From Zelonia costaricensis (lineage: Eukaryota > Euglenozoa > Kinetoplastea > Trypanosomatida > Trypanosomatidae), in NCBI GenBank assembly GCA_030849075.1, contig JASAOO010002900.1, positions 1-12,961 on the forward strand: a stretch of 12,961 nt of DNA. Direction: 5' to 3'. The notes under the pieces are model-generated. The model did no database searches and was not told where the DNA came from. It saw only the letters and a list, made by a program, of their open reading frames with translations. The stretch's first letter is position 1, and each line of letters starts with the position of its first letter. This document shows, piece after piece, positions 12,891 to 12,961 of this stretch. A program made the position numbers and the translations under genes.

Positions 12891-12961
12891 GGGGGTGCCG
12901 GGGGGGGGGGCGCCGATCTCGAGACTGAGGTGGAGACGACGCAGGAGCCGGCGGGGACAGG

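Noticed and set aside
1..12961. CRISPR array, operon-like system, mobile element or tRNA cluster
   Set aside because: No regularly spaced repeats, reverse transcriptase, transposase or cloverleaf-like sequence was seen on either strand.

Overview
The window looks like nuclear DNA of a trypanosomatid, most likely Leishmania or a close Leishmaniinae relative. The signs are intron-free genes on one strand, very GC-rich coding sequence rich in Ala, Ser, Pro and Thr, kilobase-scale intergenic DNA full of (GT)n/(CA)n tracts and homopurine/homopyrimidine runs, and a textbook polypyrimidine-AG trans-splice acceptor just before a start codon. This assignment rests on sequence style and one recognisable protein, not on a database match.

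Both genes are on the minus strand, so the transcript runs from high to low coordinates. First comes a 238-residue mitochondrial protein at 12094-12810 with a clear Sdh5/SDHAF2 domain (assembly factor that helps attach FAD to succinate dehydrogenase). It is followed by about 2.6 kb with no credible gene (9499-12093), which should hold its 3' UTR, the polyadenylation region and the splice signals for the next gene. Next is one giant ORF (1574-9460, 2628 residues) for an unrecognised, mostly disordered protein. It has one compact N-terminal region, proline, alanine, glycine and histidine tracts, and five IQ-type (calmodulin or myosin-light-chain binding) motifs: two isolated and three clustered at the C-terminus. 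Positions 1-1573 hold its 3' UTR and the spacer before the next gene, with a possible splice acceptor for that gene near position 60.

The two genes share a transcription unit, but in trypanosomatids this does not imply a shared function, and nothing else links them. Many long open frames on the plus strand inside the giant gene, and on both strands in the intergenic DNA, look like by-products of composition.

No new multi-gene system is evident. The points most worth checking are the start of the giant gene (an in-frame upstream extension creates a false membrane segment), an out-of-frame upstream ATG 8 nt before the chosen start, a very strong RNA G-quadruplex motif about 190 nt after its stop, the IQ layout, and the long N-terminal extension of the SDHAF2 protein.
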